Assembly (NCBI GenBank): GCA_003168265.1
Contig: PMSV01000012.1
Coordinates: 289,813-353,812 of the forward strand
Direction of reading: 5' to 3'
Source of the DNA: Chitinophagaceae bacterium
GTDB taxonomy: Bacteria > Bacteroidota > Bacteroidia > Chitinophagales > Chitinophagaceae
DNA: 64,000 nt
Shown here one piece after another: positions 53,094-61,669 of the stretch (position 1 is its first letter; every line of letters begins with the position of its first letter). The notes beneath the pieces were generated by a model. That model was not told where the DNA came from. It saw nothing but the letters and a program-made list of their open reading frames with translations, and ran no database searches. The translations under genes were made by a program, and so were the position numbers.

Positions 53094-54016
53094 TTGTTCT
53101 TCAGGATTCGCACCATTGAAGGGATCACCAGCGAAGGCTGCTCCATGTACGGAAGATGTGCTGCATCTTCAACAGGTAAAAATTTTGCCATGAACAGTAT
53201 CCTTCGAAGGGAATCGCTATAGAAATAGGGCACTGTATGGTCCTGTTTTCCCCAAATCAATAAGATCTGAAGATCACTTTTCCCCAGTTTCCTGTAATTG
53301 GAGATTATGGAATCCTCTGAATAATTTGTTCTCGTTGAAATCAGGGCATGTCTGAAGCCTCTGAATTGCATTTGCACTTTATATCGGTTCACCCAGTGCG
53401 GAAAACGCTGGGGATGCAGAAAATCCTTTAATTGTCCCGTTGCCTGCTGTTCGTGATGATAAGCCATAAAGTAGTTTTCCAACCCTTCGGAATTGAAAGG
53501 CTTTTCAAATGCGTAAACCGGATCGACCAGGATAAGCTTTCCCACCATTTCCGGGTAGTTTGCACAAAAATCCGCTGTCACGGGCCCCCCAAATGAAACA
53601 CCTGCCAAATCCACACTTCCTCTTGGTTTCAGGAACTGGATCAATTCCAATAACTGCCTCCGGTACAATCCTGCATTATATTCTGTTTCGGGTCTGTCGG
53701 AAAATCCCCGGCCGTATTCGTCATAGCGGACAACATGGAATCCCCGCGCCGAAAGGCTATCAAAAACAGGATCCCATATATAATAGGGCACACTGAACCC
53801 GTGTACGAGTATAACTGTTTGCCCTGAATCGGGCCCAGCCTCATCATAATGCGTAACCCCGGAGCTAAGAAGCGCAAACTTACCGCCCGCATTTTTCCTG
53901 GCTTCTTCATTCATGGTCCGCGTTTCCACATTTTGCATCAGATAAATGATCCAGAATGCCATGCAGAGGATAAACACGATCCCGGCAAAGAGTATCGGGT
54001 AGCCAGTTTTTTTCAT
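53090..54016 (-). CDS. Alpha/beta hydrolase, membrane-anchored
   Basis: 308 residues with an N-terminal membrane helix (ILFAGIVFILCMAFWIIYLM), so the catalytic domain is probably periplasmic. The oxyanion-hole motif VHGFSVPYYIWDP comes first, the nucleophile Ser is in GVSFGG (about 148), the acid is in LLIWGKQDHTVPY and the catalytic His is in VEDAAHLPYMEQP (about 288). Substrate unknown. TATTTTTA on the minus strand (54028-54021) is 4 bases from the ATG. It is divergent from the tetR gene and may lie within its reach. Confidence 0.85.
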   Translation of the reverse strand: MKKTGYPILFAGIVFILCMAFWIIYLMQNVETRTMNEEARKNAGGKFALLSSGVTHYDEAGPDSGQTVILVHGFSVPYYIWDPVFDSLSARGFHVVRYDEYGRGFSDRPETEYNAGLYRRQLLELIQFLKPRGSVDLAGVSFGGPVTADFCANYPEMVGKLILVDPVYAFEKPFNSEGLENYFMAYHHEQQATGQLKDFLHPQRFPHWVNRYKVQMQFRGFRHALISTRTNYSEDSIISNYRKLGKSDLQILLIWGKQDHTVPYFYSDSLRRILFMAKFLPVEDAAHLPYMEQPSLVIPSMVRILKNN

Positions 54017-54044
54017 GTGCTAAAAATACCAATAAAAACAGAAA

Positions 54045-54077
54045 TTTGGTCAAGTCAGGAAATATCTTATACCTTTG
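54045..54077 (+). promoter_or_regulatory. Full consensus promoter of the tetR-efflux operon
   Basis: TTTG (54045-54048), 21 bases, then TACCTTTG (54070-54077): both boxes and the spacing fit the Bacteroidota consensus TTTG-N19-21-TAnnTTTG. Transcription should begin near 54082-54085, inside the inverted repeat at 54080-54095. Confidence 0.7.
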
Positions 54078-54079
54078 TA

Positions 54080-54108
54080 TTAACCATCTGGTTAAACTAT
54101 ATGGTTAA
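54080..54108 (+). promoter_or_regulatory. Probable TetR operator
   Basis: TTAACCATCTGGTTAA (54080-54095) is an inverted repeat with perfect 7-base arms and a 2-base centre. A third copy of the arm, TGGTTAA, lies at 54102-54108 over the tetR start codon at 54101. The repeat begins 3 bases after the -7 box and covers the expected transcription start. Binding by the encoded TetR protein would shut off its own operon. Confidence 0.72.
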
Positions 54109-54760
54109 CTCAAAAATCAAGACAAAAATCAAAACAAAAATTACTACAGGAAACAGGCCTTCTGCCGAGGCCCGGATCCTCCTTGCCGCGCGCCATGTAT
54201 TCATGACAAAAGGAATGTCCGGCGCACGTATGCAGGACATCGCCGATGAAGCCGGGATCAACAAGGCGCTTCTTCATTATTACTTCAAAAACAAGGAAAG
54301 ATTATTTGATGTAATATTCCGGGATGCTTCATCTGTCTTTTTTCCTAAGATCACCGGCATCATTGAATCCACAGATACCCTGGAAAAGAAATTGGAGAAA
54401 TTCTGTTGTGCTTATATTGATATGATGCTTCAAAACCCTTTCCTCCCGCTTTTTGTGCTCACAGAAGCCAATAAGCGGCCGGCAGAATTCAGGAAAAAAT
54501 TCTGGAGAACCAGGGAACAGGTTTTTCAGAAGTTTGCCGAAGAAATTTCCACAGAAGCGGAGAAAAAAAAGGAGCTGAATATAAACCCTGCGCATCTCTT
54601 CCTCAATATGATTTCCATGTGCATATTCCCTTTCATCGCCAAACCCATTTGGCAGATGAGTACCGGGATGAATGATAAAGAATTCAGAGAATTTATAGAC
54701 GAAAGAAAAAAAATAATACCGCAGCTCATCATCGCCTCACTCAAAAAAAAATGCCTATGA
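54101..54760 (+). CDS. TetR-family transcriptional repressor
   Basis: 219 residues from the ATG at 54101; a frame open from 53849 runs upstream through the promoter and is discarded. The helix-turn-helix is at about 25-65 (AEARILLAARHVF; MQDIADEAGINKALLHYYFKNKERLF). The C-terminal ligand domain is helical, with a Lys-rich start and end. It heads an efflux operon, like E. coli CecR (YbiH) ahead of ybhGFSR. An inverted repeat at its promoter supports autoregulation. It overlaps the TolC gene by 10 bases. Confidence 0.92.
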   Translation: MVNSKIKTKIKTKITTGNRPSAEARILLAARHVFMTKGMSGARMQDIADEAGINKALLHYYFKNKERLFDVIFRDASSVFFPKITGIIESTDTLEKKLEKFCCAYIDMMLQNPFLPLFVLTEANKRPAEFRKKFWRTREQVFQKFAEEISTEAEKKKELNINPAHLFLNMISMCIFPFIAKPIWQMSTGMNDKEFREFIDERKKIIPQLIIASLKKKCL

Positions 54761-56076
54761 CCCGATTCAGAAGGCTCTCAGCATGGTTGAAGTCAATAAT
54801 GGCCTTTTCCCTGATGACATCCGGTTCGCTCCTGTTATCCGTCCTTGCTATTTCACAGCAGGCAATACATCTCAGCATCGAGGAGGCCTATGCCCTGGCA
54901 AGGAAAAACTATCCGGACATCAAACAAAAGGACCTGGTCACTAAGACAAAAGAATATACGATCAGCAATGCATCAAAAGGCTACCTGCCGGCTTTCAATA
55001 TTAACGGACAAGCCACCTATCAATCAGATGTTACCAATTTTCCACTCAAACTTCCAGGCTACAGCTTCCCCAGCTTCAGTAAAGACCAGTACAAGATTTA
55101 TGGGGAAGTCGACCAGGTCATTTATGATGGAGGAGCAATCCGCAATCAAAAGCAGACTGCTCAGGTCAACGAACAGGTTCAGCAACAAAACCTGGAAGTG
55201 GAGCTATATGCACTGTATGACCGGGTTGATCAACTTTATTTCGGTGCCTTGCTTGAAGATGAACAAATCAAACAAAACGATCTTTTAAAAAAGGATATCC
55301 AGAACGGAATAGAGAAGGTCCAGGCCCAAATAGACAATGGGACAGCTTACAAGAGCAGCGCCGACGAACTGCAGGCCCAGTTGCTTCAAACCGAGCAATC
55401 CAGAGTTGAATTGCTGTCCCTGCGAAAAGCCTACCTGGATATGCTCGCTCTCTTTGTCAACGAACCGCTGGATGAAAATACCCTCTTGGAAAAACCGGCC
55501 GATATGAACAGCCTGCAAGACCAGATCAACAGACCCGAGCTCCTGATGTATGATTTTCAAAAAAGAAGCTATGACTTGCAGGATGAGTTGCTCAATGTTC
55601 AACTCAGGCCCCATTTCAGCTTCTTTCTGCAGGGAGGATATGCCCGTCCCGGGCTCAATTTGCTTAGCAATGATTTCGAATGGTATTATATCGGCGGGGT
55701 GAGGCTAAGCTGGAATCTCGGTGGGCTCTATATGCTAAAGAACTCAAGAAAGGTTCTTGACCTCGACCGCCAAACCCTGGACATTGAAAAAGAAACCTTT
55801 GTTTTCAATACCCGGATGACACAAAAACAACAGGGCCAGGATATTGCAAAATTCCAGAAACTCATTGACAAAGACGGCGATATCATTGCTTTAAGGGAAT
55901 CCGTTAAAAATGCAGCCCAGGCCCAGTTAGAAAATGGAGTATTAAGCGCCCATGATTATATCACGGAAGTCGATGCGGAAGACCAGGCCAGGCAAAACCG
56001 GATACTGCATCAGGTTCAGTTGCTCCAATCCCAGTACTCTTATCAAAATACCGTCGGCATTAATATTTCTAAGTAA
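54751..56076 (+). CDS. TolC-family outer-membrane efflux protein
   Basis: 441 residues with a signal peptide (SIMAFSLMTSGSLLLSVLAISQQ). Typical TolC pattern: IEEAYALARKNYPDIKQKDL near the mature N-terminus, long Gln/Lys-rich helices in two repeats (about 60-220, 270-430), and GGVRLSWNLGG in the second beta part. It forms the outer-membrane channel of the exporter encoded by the following five genes. Two ATGs (54751, 54757) are possible starts. Confidence 0.9.
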   Translation: MPMTRFRRLSAWLKSIMAFSLMTSGSLLLSVLAISQQAIHLSIEEAYALARKNYPDIKQKDLVTKTKEYTISNASKGYLPAFNINGQATYQSDVTNFPLKLPGYSFPSFSKDQYKIYGEVDQVIYDGGAIRNQKQTAQVNEQVQQQNLEVELYALYDRVDQLYFGALLEDEQIKQNDLLKKDIQNGIEKVQAQIDNGTAYKSSADELQAQLLQTEQSRVELLSLRKAYLDMLALFVNEPLDENTLLEKPADMNSLQDQINRPELLMYDFQKRSYDLQDELLNVQLRPHFSFFLQGGYARPGLNLLSNDFEWYYIGGVRLSWNLGGLYMLKNSRKVLDLDRQTLDIEKETFVFNTRMTQKQQGQDIAKFQKLIDKDGDIIALRESVKNAAQAQLENGVLSAHDYITEVDAEDQARQNRILHQVQLLQSQYSYQNTVGINISK

Positions 56077-56090
56077 AAAAATATCTATAA

Positions 56091-57032
56091 ATGAAACATA
56101 AGCTATACATATTAGCCGGGGCACTAATTGTAATAATCAGTGGTTGTAATCTGAACGATAATCTTTCAGACGCTTCCGGCACCTTTGAAGCCGATGAAAT
56201 CATCGTTTCATCAGAAGTGACCGGCAGGATACTGCAGATGGATATCGACGAAGGTTCCGTTTTGGCAAAGGACAGTGTTGTGGTCGTCATCGATTCCACC
56301 CAACTCGTATTGCAAAAACAACAGGTGGAGGCGAGCATTCATGCTTTAAATGAAAAAACAATGGATGTAAAACCACAGGTCAAATATTACCAGGATCAGA
56401 TAGCTGTCTTACAGTCCCAGCTCGCAGATGCAGAATATGAAAAAGCTCGAACGGAAAGGCTGATCAAGGCCGACGCAGCCACCACCAAACAATTGGACGA
56501 TCTTAACAACCAGATTGACGTCTACAAAAAACAAATAGCAGCTGACCAGGAGCAGATTAAAGTGACAAAGACCTCGGTAGGAACACAAAACAGCACTGTG
56601 ATGAGCGAATTCAGACCTCTTCGCAAATCAGCCGCCCAGATCGCTGATTTGGAATCAAAAACCCATGTGCTCAATCCGATCAATGGCACGGTACTTACCA
56701 AATACGCCATGGCAGGAGAAATCACACAGCCCGGAAAGGCGCTCTATAAGATCGCCGACCTCTCGATCATTACCCTTCGCGCCTATATTACCGGCACCCA
56801 GATATCCCAGGTCAAACTGGGTCAGCATGTCCAGGTATTGGTGGATGAAAATTCAAAGACCGACAGAAACTATGACGGTGAAATAACCTGGGTTTCCGAT
56901 AAGGCCGAATTCACTCCAAAAACCATCCAAACCAAGGACGAGAGAGCGAACCTCGTTTATGCCATCAAAATCCATGTGAAGAATGACGGTACTTTGAAGA
57001 TCGGCATGTATGGAGAAGTTAAATTCAAATAG
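56091..57032 (+). CDS. HlyD/YbhG-type membrane fusion lipoprotein
   Basis: 313 residues with lipobox IISGC near 19. Adaptor pattern: SGTFEADEIIVSSEVTGRIL (lipoyl half), a coiled-coil hairpin at about 80-170 (DQIAVLQSQLADAEYEKART; ATTKQLDDLNNQIDVYKKQ), second lipoyl half ESKTHVLNPINGTVLTKYAMAGE, and a C-terminal barrel. It links the inner-membrane ABC permeases to the TolC protein. Shares its place in the operon with YbhG. Confidence 0.9.
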   Translation: MKHKLYILAGALIVIISGCNLNDNLSDASGTFEADEIIVSSEVTGRILQMDIDEGSVLAKDSVVVVIDSTQLVLQKQQVEASIHALNEKTMDVKPQVKYYQDQIAVLQSQLADAEYEKARTERLIKADAATTKQLDDLNNQIDVYKKQIAADQEQIKVTKTSVGTQNSTVMSEFRPLRKSAAQIADLESKTHVLNPINGTVLTKYAMAGEITQPGKALYKIADLSIITLRAYITGTQISQVKLGQHVQVLVDENSKTDRNYDGEITWVSDKAEFTPKTIQTKDERANLVYAIKIHVKNDGTLKIGMYGEVKFK

Positions 57033-57035
57033 GCT

Positions 57036-57956
57036 ATGCAATCCGTCATTGTTGAAAATATCATCAAGAATTACCGGACCAAAAAGGAGACGGTTGAAGC
57101 CTTAAAAGGAATATCCTTTAGCGTAGATAAAGGAGAAATTTTTGGTCTGATCGGTCCGGACGGTGCAGGCAAAACCTCTATATTCAGGATACTCACTACC
57201 TTGTTGCTCGCTGACAGCGGAGCGGCCACCGTTGATGGATTCGATGTGGTTAAGGATTATAAGAAGATCAGAAACAGGGTGGGTTATATGCCGGGCAGGT
57301 TCTCACTTTATCAGGACCTCTCCGTACAGGAGAACCTGGAATTCTTCGCAGCGATTTTCAATACCACGATAAGGGAAAACTACAATCTTATTAAAGATAT
57401 CTATCAGCAGATTGAACCCTTCAAAACGAGAAAAGCCGGACAGCTTTCGGGTGGGATGAAGCAAAAACTTGCCCTCAGTTGTGCGCTGATTCACAAACCC
57501 TCCGTCCTTTTCCTGGATGAACCCACCACTGGTGTGGATGCTGTTTCACGCAAGGAATTCTGGGAAATGCTGCACCGCCTGAAGATGGAGGGCATAACGA
57601 TCCTTGTCTCCACCCCTTATATGGATGAAGCCAGCCTTTGCGATCGGGTGGCCCTGATGCAAAAAGGGGTCATCATGACCATCAATACTCCCGCAGGAAT
57701 AATCAGCGGGTTCAAAAAACCGATATGGGCCATGCGGTCTTCGGAAATGTATCGATTGATGAATGCAGTAAAAGAAGATGAAACGGTTGAAAGCTGTTTT
57801 CCCTTTGGACAATACCAGCATATCGTTTTCAAGAATCCCGGAAACGACGAGCAGAGGCTGCAGGAAATTGCTCGAAAAGGGAATTTCACGCAGGTGGAAA
57901 TTCAGTCTATCCGCCCCAATATCGAAGACTGTTTTATGGCACTTATGCAACAATAA
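57036..57956 (+). CDS. ABC-2 type ATP-binding protein (first half of a YbhF-like pair)
   Basis: 306 residues. Walker A GLIGPDGAGKTSIFR (about 38), signature LSGGMKQKLALSCAL, Walker B VLFLDEPTTGVDAVSRKEFW and the switch in VSTPYMDEASLCDR, where the usual His is replaced by Pro-Tyr. A C-terminal extension (about 225-306) follows the domain. In E. coli YbhF two such domains are fused; here they are separate genes 2 bases apart. Confidence 0.92.
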   Translation: MQSVIVENIIKNYRTKKETVEALKGISFSVDKGEIFGLIGPDGAGKTSIFRILTTLLLADSGAATVDGFDVVKDYKKIRNRVGYMPGRFSLYQDLSVQENLEFFAAIFNTTIRENYNLIKDIYQQIEPFKTRKAGQLSGGMKQKLALSCALIHKPSVLFLDEPTTGVDAVSRKEFWEMLHRLKMEGITILVSTPYMDEASLCDRVALMQKGVIMTINTPAGIISGFKKPIWAMRSSEMYRLMNAVKEDETVESCFPFGQYQHIVFKNPGNDEQRLQEIARKGNFTQVEIQSIRPNIEDCFMALMQQ

Positions 57957-57958
57957 GT

Positions 57959-58702
57959 ATGGAAAATGATAAAGTCATAACCGCACACGAGCTGACAAAG
58001 AAATTTGGTCATTTTATCGCCGTTGACCATATCAGCTTTGATGTGCACAAGGGAGAGATCTTCGGATTTCTCGGTGCCAACGGAGCTGGAAAGACAACGG
58101 CCATGCGTATGCTTTGCGGACTCTCCCTGCCCAGCTCCGGAAAAGCTTCGGTTGCTGGTTTTGATGTTTACAAGCAAAACGAACAGATCAAAAAAAATAT
58201 CGGTTATATGAGCCAGAAATTTTCCCTTTACGAGGATCTGACCATCGGGGAAAATATTGATTTCTATGCGGGAATTTACGGCCTTAGCAATAAACAGATA
58301 AAAGAAAAGAAGAATGATCTCCTGAACAGGCTTAAGATATCGGGCCAGGAAAAAACCCTAGTGCGGGACCTGCCGCTTGGTTGGAAACAGAAACTGGCAT
58401 TTTCCATTGCGATCATCCATAATCCGGCCATTGTTTTCTTAGACGAACCTACTGGCGGAGTAGATCCGATTACACGCAGGGAATTTTGGAGCCTGATCTA
58501 TGAAGCTTCCGCAGGTGGAATTACAGCCTTCGTCACGACGCACTATATGGATGAGGCTGAATATTGCAATAGGGTCTCGGTCATGGTGGACGGTCGCATA
58601 GAAGCGCTTGACACTCCAGCCAACCTGATGAAGAATTTTTCAACAGACTCCATGAACGGAGTATTCCTTCAATTGGCCAGAAAAGCATTAAGGTCCGAAT
58701 AG
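57959..58702 (+). CDS. ABC-2 type ATP-binding protein (second half of the pair)
   Basis: 247 residues. Walker A GFLGANGAGKTTAMR (about 39), Walker B IVFLDEPTGGVDPITRREFW, switch VTTHYMDEAEYC. The signature loop reads LPLGWKQKLAFS instead of LSGGQ, so it is degenerate; the same kind of change is known from the second domain of YbhF-type proteins. With the partner's intact signature this gives an asymmetric pair with one standard catalytic site. Confidence 0.92.
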   Translation: MENDKVITAHELTKKFGHFIAVDHISFDVHKGEIFGFLGANGAGKTTAMRMLCGLSLPSSGKASVAGFDVYKQNEQIKKNIGYMSQKFSLYEDLTIGENIDFYAGIYGLSNKQIKEKKNDLLNRLKISGQEKTLVRDLPLGWKQKLAFSIAIIHNPAIVFLDEPTGGVDPITRREFWSLIYEASAGGITAFVTTHYMDEAEYCNRVSVMVDGRIEALDTPANLMKNFSTDSMNGVFLQLARKALRSE

Positions 58703-58733
58703 TCCGAATAAATGAGTTACCCAAAACATTGAA

Positions 58734-59840
58734 ATGAAACAATTTTTCATATTTGTCAAAAAAGAATGCCTGCATATTTTGCGGGATCCACGCACCCTTT
58801 TCATCCTGATTTTTATGCCCATCGCTCAAATCGTTCTCTATGGATTTGCGCTAACGACTGAAGTGAAAAATTCACGGATCGCCATATTCGACCAGTCCAT
58901 GGACGAAGCAACCATCCAACTGACTGCTGAAATATCTTCAAGCAAATATTTCAATCTGGTTAAAGTAGTTCACTCCTATGAAGAAATTGAAGCCACTTTT
59001 AAGAAAGGAACCATCAGGATGGCAATCGTTTTCCCTCGAAATTTTCGATTCGATCTGCTGCACAGCAATCATGCCCAGATCCAATTGATCGCAGATGCTT
59101 CAGACCCCAATACCGCCAATACTCTGGCCAATTATGCCAGTTCCATCATCAATGATTATCAGGAGGCGCTGAACAACAATACCGAGCTTCCATACACAAT
59201 TAAGACCCAATTCAGGATGCTATACAACCCGGAACTCAAGGGAGCATATAATTTCGTGCCGGGAGTAATGGCGCTTGTGTTGATGTTGGTTTGCGCTATG
59301 ATGACTTCCATCGCTATCGTTAAGGAAAAGGAAATGGGAACCATGGAAGTCCTATTGGTTTCGCCGTTAAAGCCCTTTATGATCATCATCGCCAAAACCA
59401 TCCCCTATCTCTTCGTATCCTTCTTCAATATTGCCTCCATCCTGCTGATGAGCGTTTATGTACTGGATGTGCCGATCACTGGCAATCTCGGTTTGCTCCT
59501 ATTGGAAAGCATCCTGTTCACGATCACCTCACTTTCGCTTGGGATATTGATATCCAACAGTGCGCAGACCCAACAGGTCGCCATGTTCACCTCCATGATG
59601 AGCCTGTTTTTGCCAACCCTGCTATTCAGCGGGTTCCTCTTTCCTGTCGAAAATATGCCGCTGCCCCTGCAATTGCTCTCAAATATCGTACCTGCCAAAT
59701 GGTATTATATAATCGTCAAATCGGTAATGATCAAAGGGCTTGGTTTTCGTTATGTATGGAAAGAGACCCTGATCCTGATGGGGATGACGATTGTCCTGCT
59801 GACAGTGAGTATCAGAAATTTTAAAATCAGGCTCGCATGA
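58734..59840 (+). CDS. ABC-2 type permease (YbhS-like)
   Basis: 368 residues: one membrane helix at about 20-42, a periplasmic domain (about 43-170), then five helices (YNFVPGVMALVLMLVCAMMTS onward) ending near 365. The KEKEMGTMEVLLVSPL signature between helices 2 and 3 is that of ABC-2 exporters. It overlaps the next permease by 4 bases; the two are expected to form the heterodimeric pore of this exporter. Confidence 0.9.
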   Translation: MKQFFIFVKKECLHILRDPRTLFILIFMPIAQIVLYGFALTTEVKNSRIAIFDQSMDEATIQLTAEISSSKYFNLVKVVHSYEEIEATFKKGTIRMAIVFPRNFRFDLLHSNHAQIQLIADASDPNTANTLANYASSIINDYQEALNNNTELPYTIKTQFRMLYNPELKGAYNFVPGVMALVLMLVCAMMTSIAIVKEKEMGTMEVLLVSPLKPFMIIIAKTIPYLFVSFFNIASILLMSVYVLDVPITGNLGLLLLESILFTITSLSLGILISNSAQTQQVAMFTSMMSLFLPTLLFSGFLFPVENMPLPLQLLSNIVPAKWYYIIVKSVMIKGLGFRYVWKETLILMGMTIVLLTVSIRNFKIRLA

Positions 59841-60958
59841 GAACATTGTTAATTTTATTGCGAAAAGAACTTAGACAGCTCAGAAGGGATCCCGGAATCA
59901 TGAGGATCCTTTTCATCATGCCCACGGTTCAGCTATTGATACTTCCCTTCGCAGCCGATTATGAGATCAAAAACATCAATCTCGCTGTAGTAGACCAGGA
60001 CCATTCGGAATATTCCAGGAAGATGATCAATAAGATCGTTTCCTCGCATTATTTCCGGCTTACAGACTATAGTCCGACTTTTGACAAGGGTCTGGACGCT
60101 ATTGAAAGGGAAAAATCAGACCTGGTCCTTGAAATTCCGGCTCAGTTTGAAAGGGACCTGGTAAAGGATAATGAAGCCCCCCTCTTCGTGGCAGCTAATG
60201 CCATCAATGGCATTAAAGCTGGCCTGGGGACGGCCTATATGCAAAGCATTATCCAGGAATATAATCAGGACATCAGATCCCAATGGATGCAGATGCCTAA
60301 ATTCAATGACCAGCCAACCATCGAAATCGCTTCATCCGACTGGTATAATCCACATATGAACTATAAAGTGTTTATGGTGCCGGGTATCCTCGTCATGCTA
60401 GTGACCATGATCGGATCGACCTTCGCTGCTAGCAATATTGTAAGGGAAAAAGAGATCGGCACGATTGAACAGATCAATGTAAGCCCCATAAAGAAGGCGG
60501 AATTCATTCTTGGTAAATTGATACCCTTCTGGTTACTGGCCCTGACCGTCCTCACCCTCGGTTTGATCATAGCGAGGTTCGTATATGGCATTGCGCCCTT
60601 GGGGCATTACCTGACCATTTACGCCTTTGCATCTATCTACCTGCTGGCTGTACTCGGGCTCGGCCTTTTGATGTCCACCTATGCACAGACCCAGCAACAG
60701 TCCATGCTGGTTTCTTTCTTCATTACGATGATCTTTAACCTGATGGGTGGCCTTTACACTCCGATCGAAAGTATGCCGGTCTGGGCGCAATGGATCGCCA
60801 GGTTAAACCCCGTAAGCTATTTCATTGAAGTGATGCGAATGGTCATGCTAAAAGGCAGCGGTCTGGGAGATATAAAATACCATATTCTGGCCGTATTGGG
60901 CTTCGCTGCGGTATTTAATGGCTGGGCGATCCTGAATTATAAGAAAAGATCCGGCTAA
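59837..60958 (+). CDS. ABC-2 type permease (YbhR-like)
   Basis: 373 residues with the same topology as its neighbour: helix near 20-40, periplasmic domain (about 45-180), five C-terminal helices, and signature REKEIGTIEQINVSPIKKAEF. Last gene of the tetR-tolC-hlyD-ATPase-ATPase-permease-permease operon. Substrates of YbhFSR-type exporters include drugs, cations and chloramphenicol-like compounds in E. coli; those here are unknown. The 250 bases after it hold no gene or clear terminator. Confidence 0.9.
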   Translation: MRTLLILLRKELRQLRRDPGIMRILFIMPTVQLLILPFAADYEIKNINLAVVDQDHSEYSRKMINKIVSSHYFRLTDYSPTFDKGLDAIEREKSDLVLEIPAQFERDLVKDNEAPLFVAANAINGIKAGLGTAYMQSIIQEYNQDIRSQWMQMPKFNDQPTIEIASSDWYNPHMNYKVFMVPGILVMLVTMIGSTFAASNIVREKEIGTIEQINVSPIKKAEFILGKLIPFWLLALTVLTLGLIIARFVYGIAPLGHYLTIYAFASIYLLAVLGLGLLMSTYAQTQQQSMLVSFFITMIFNLMGGLYTPIESMPVWAQWIARLNPVSYFIEVMRMVMLKGSGLGDIKYHILAVLGFAAVFNGWAILNYKKRSG

Positions 60959-61208
60959 GGACCTACTCTCCTATCTTACTATAATTCCATGGATCATTTT
61001 TCAGCTCATAACGGCCTGACTTTTCTTTCAATTCGATCCTGAATTGTTGGATGTTTGTACACATTCTCCCTTAACCAAAATGGCAAATATTCAGAATTGA
61101 TTGATCCTCAAAATAAGACTGAAATCCTCTATCAAAATAATTGTCATCAACAAATTCATTGAGAACTATCATTTTGGAGGAAGAACCAAGTTGGCCTATT
61201 ACCCGTCT

Positions 61209-61640
61209 TCAGGCACCACTTTGTTCTCTCTCAATCCTCAGGTTATAACGGATGATATCCCAGTATTCCTTCCCGTAGGCTACCAATATCTCGGACCCTG
61301 CCGGGATATCGCGGGTGGCTTGAATGTAAACTCTGATCCCCTCTTCCACATACTCGCTGTTATTGAACAGGCCATTTACCCGGGAGAGCCCCCTTGCATC
61401 ATTGGCATAACGTCCGTAGGTTTTAACCGAATAATAGGCATCGATGACTTTTGACCTGCTGATATAATAGATATACCCATTCCTGCCTTCATCGTGATCC
61501 ACTTCTTTCCAGGTAGTCATTCTTCCCTTATACTCCACGATACGCGTCCCCTTTGGAATTATTTTTTTTGTAAAGAGCCCCTTTCCTGCACCTGGTAGCG
61601 CTGACTTCCTGATAACCAATTTCTTTTCCAATAATGCCAT
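61209..61640 (-). CDS. SET domain-containing protein
   Basis: 143 residues forming little more than a SET domain. VIRKSALPGAGKGLFTKKIIPKGTRIVEYKG at the start, NDARGLSRVNGLFNNSEYVE in the middle in place of the usual RxxNHxC motif, and AGSEILVAYGKEYWD at the end (GEELxxxYG type). SET proteins methylate lysines using S-adenosylmethionine; bacterial targets are mostly unknown. Transcribed after the PQQ dehydrogenase gene (29-base gap), or from TACATTTA (61661-61654) 13 bases before its ATG. Confidence 0.85.
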   Translation of the reverse strand: MALLEKKLVIRKSALPGAGKGLFTKKIIPKGTRIVEYKGRMTTWKEVDHDEGRNGYIYYISRSKVIDAYYSVKTYGRYANDARGLSRVNGLFNNSEYVEEGIRVYIQATRDIPAGSEILVAYGKEYWDIIRYNLRIEREQSGA

Positions 61641-61669
61641 TCGGCAATATAATTAAATGTAGGGATCAA

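Noticed and set aside
53849..54100. 84-residue N-terminal extension of the TetR protein
   Set aside because: The extension runs through the promoter and operator and antisense to the hydrolase start; the TetR domain begins normally after the ATG at 54101.
60959..61208. Gene or RNA in the 250-base gap after the exporter operon
   Set aside because: No plausible frame, hairpin with T run, or RNA signature could be found; the plus-strand frame at 61101 is a shadow of the SET gene.
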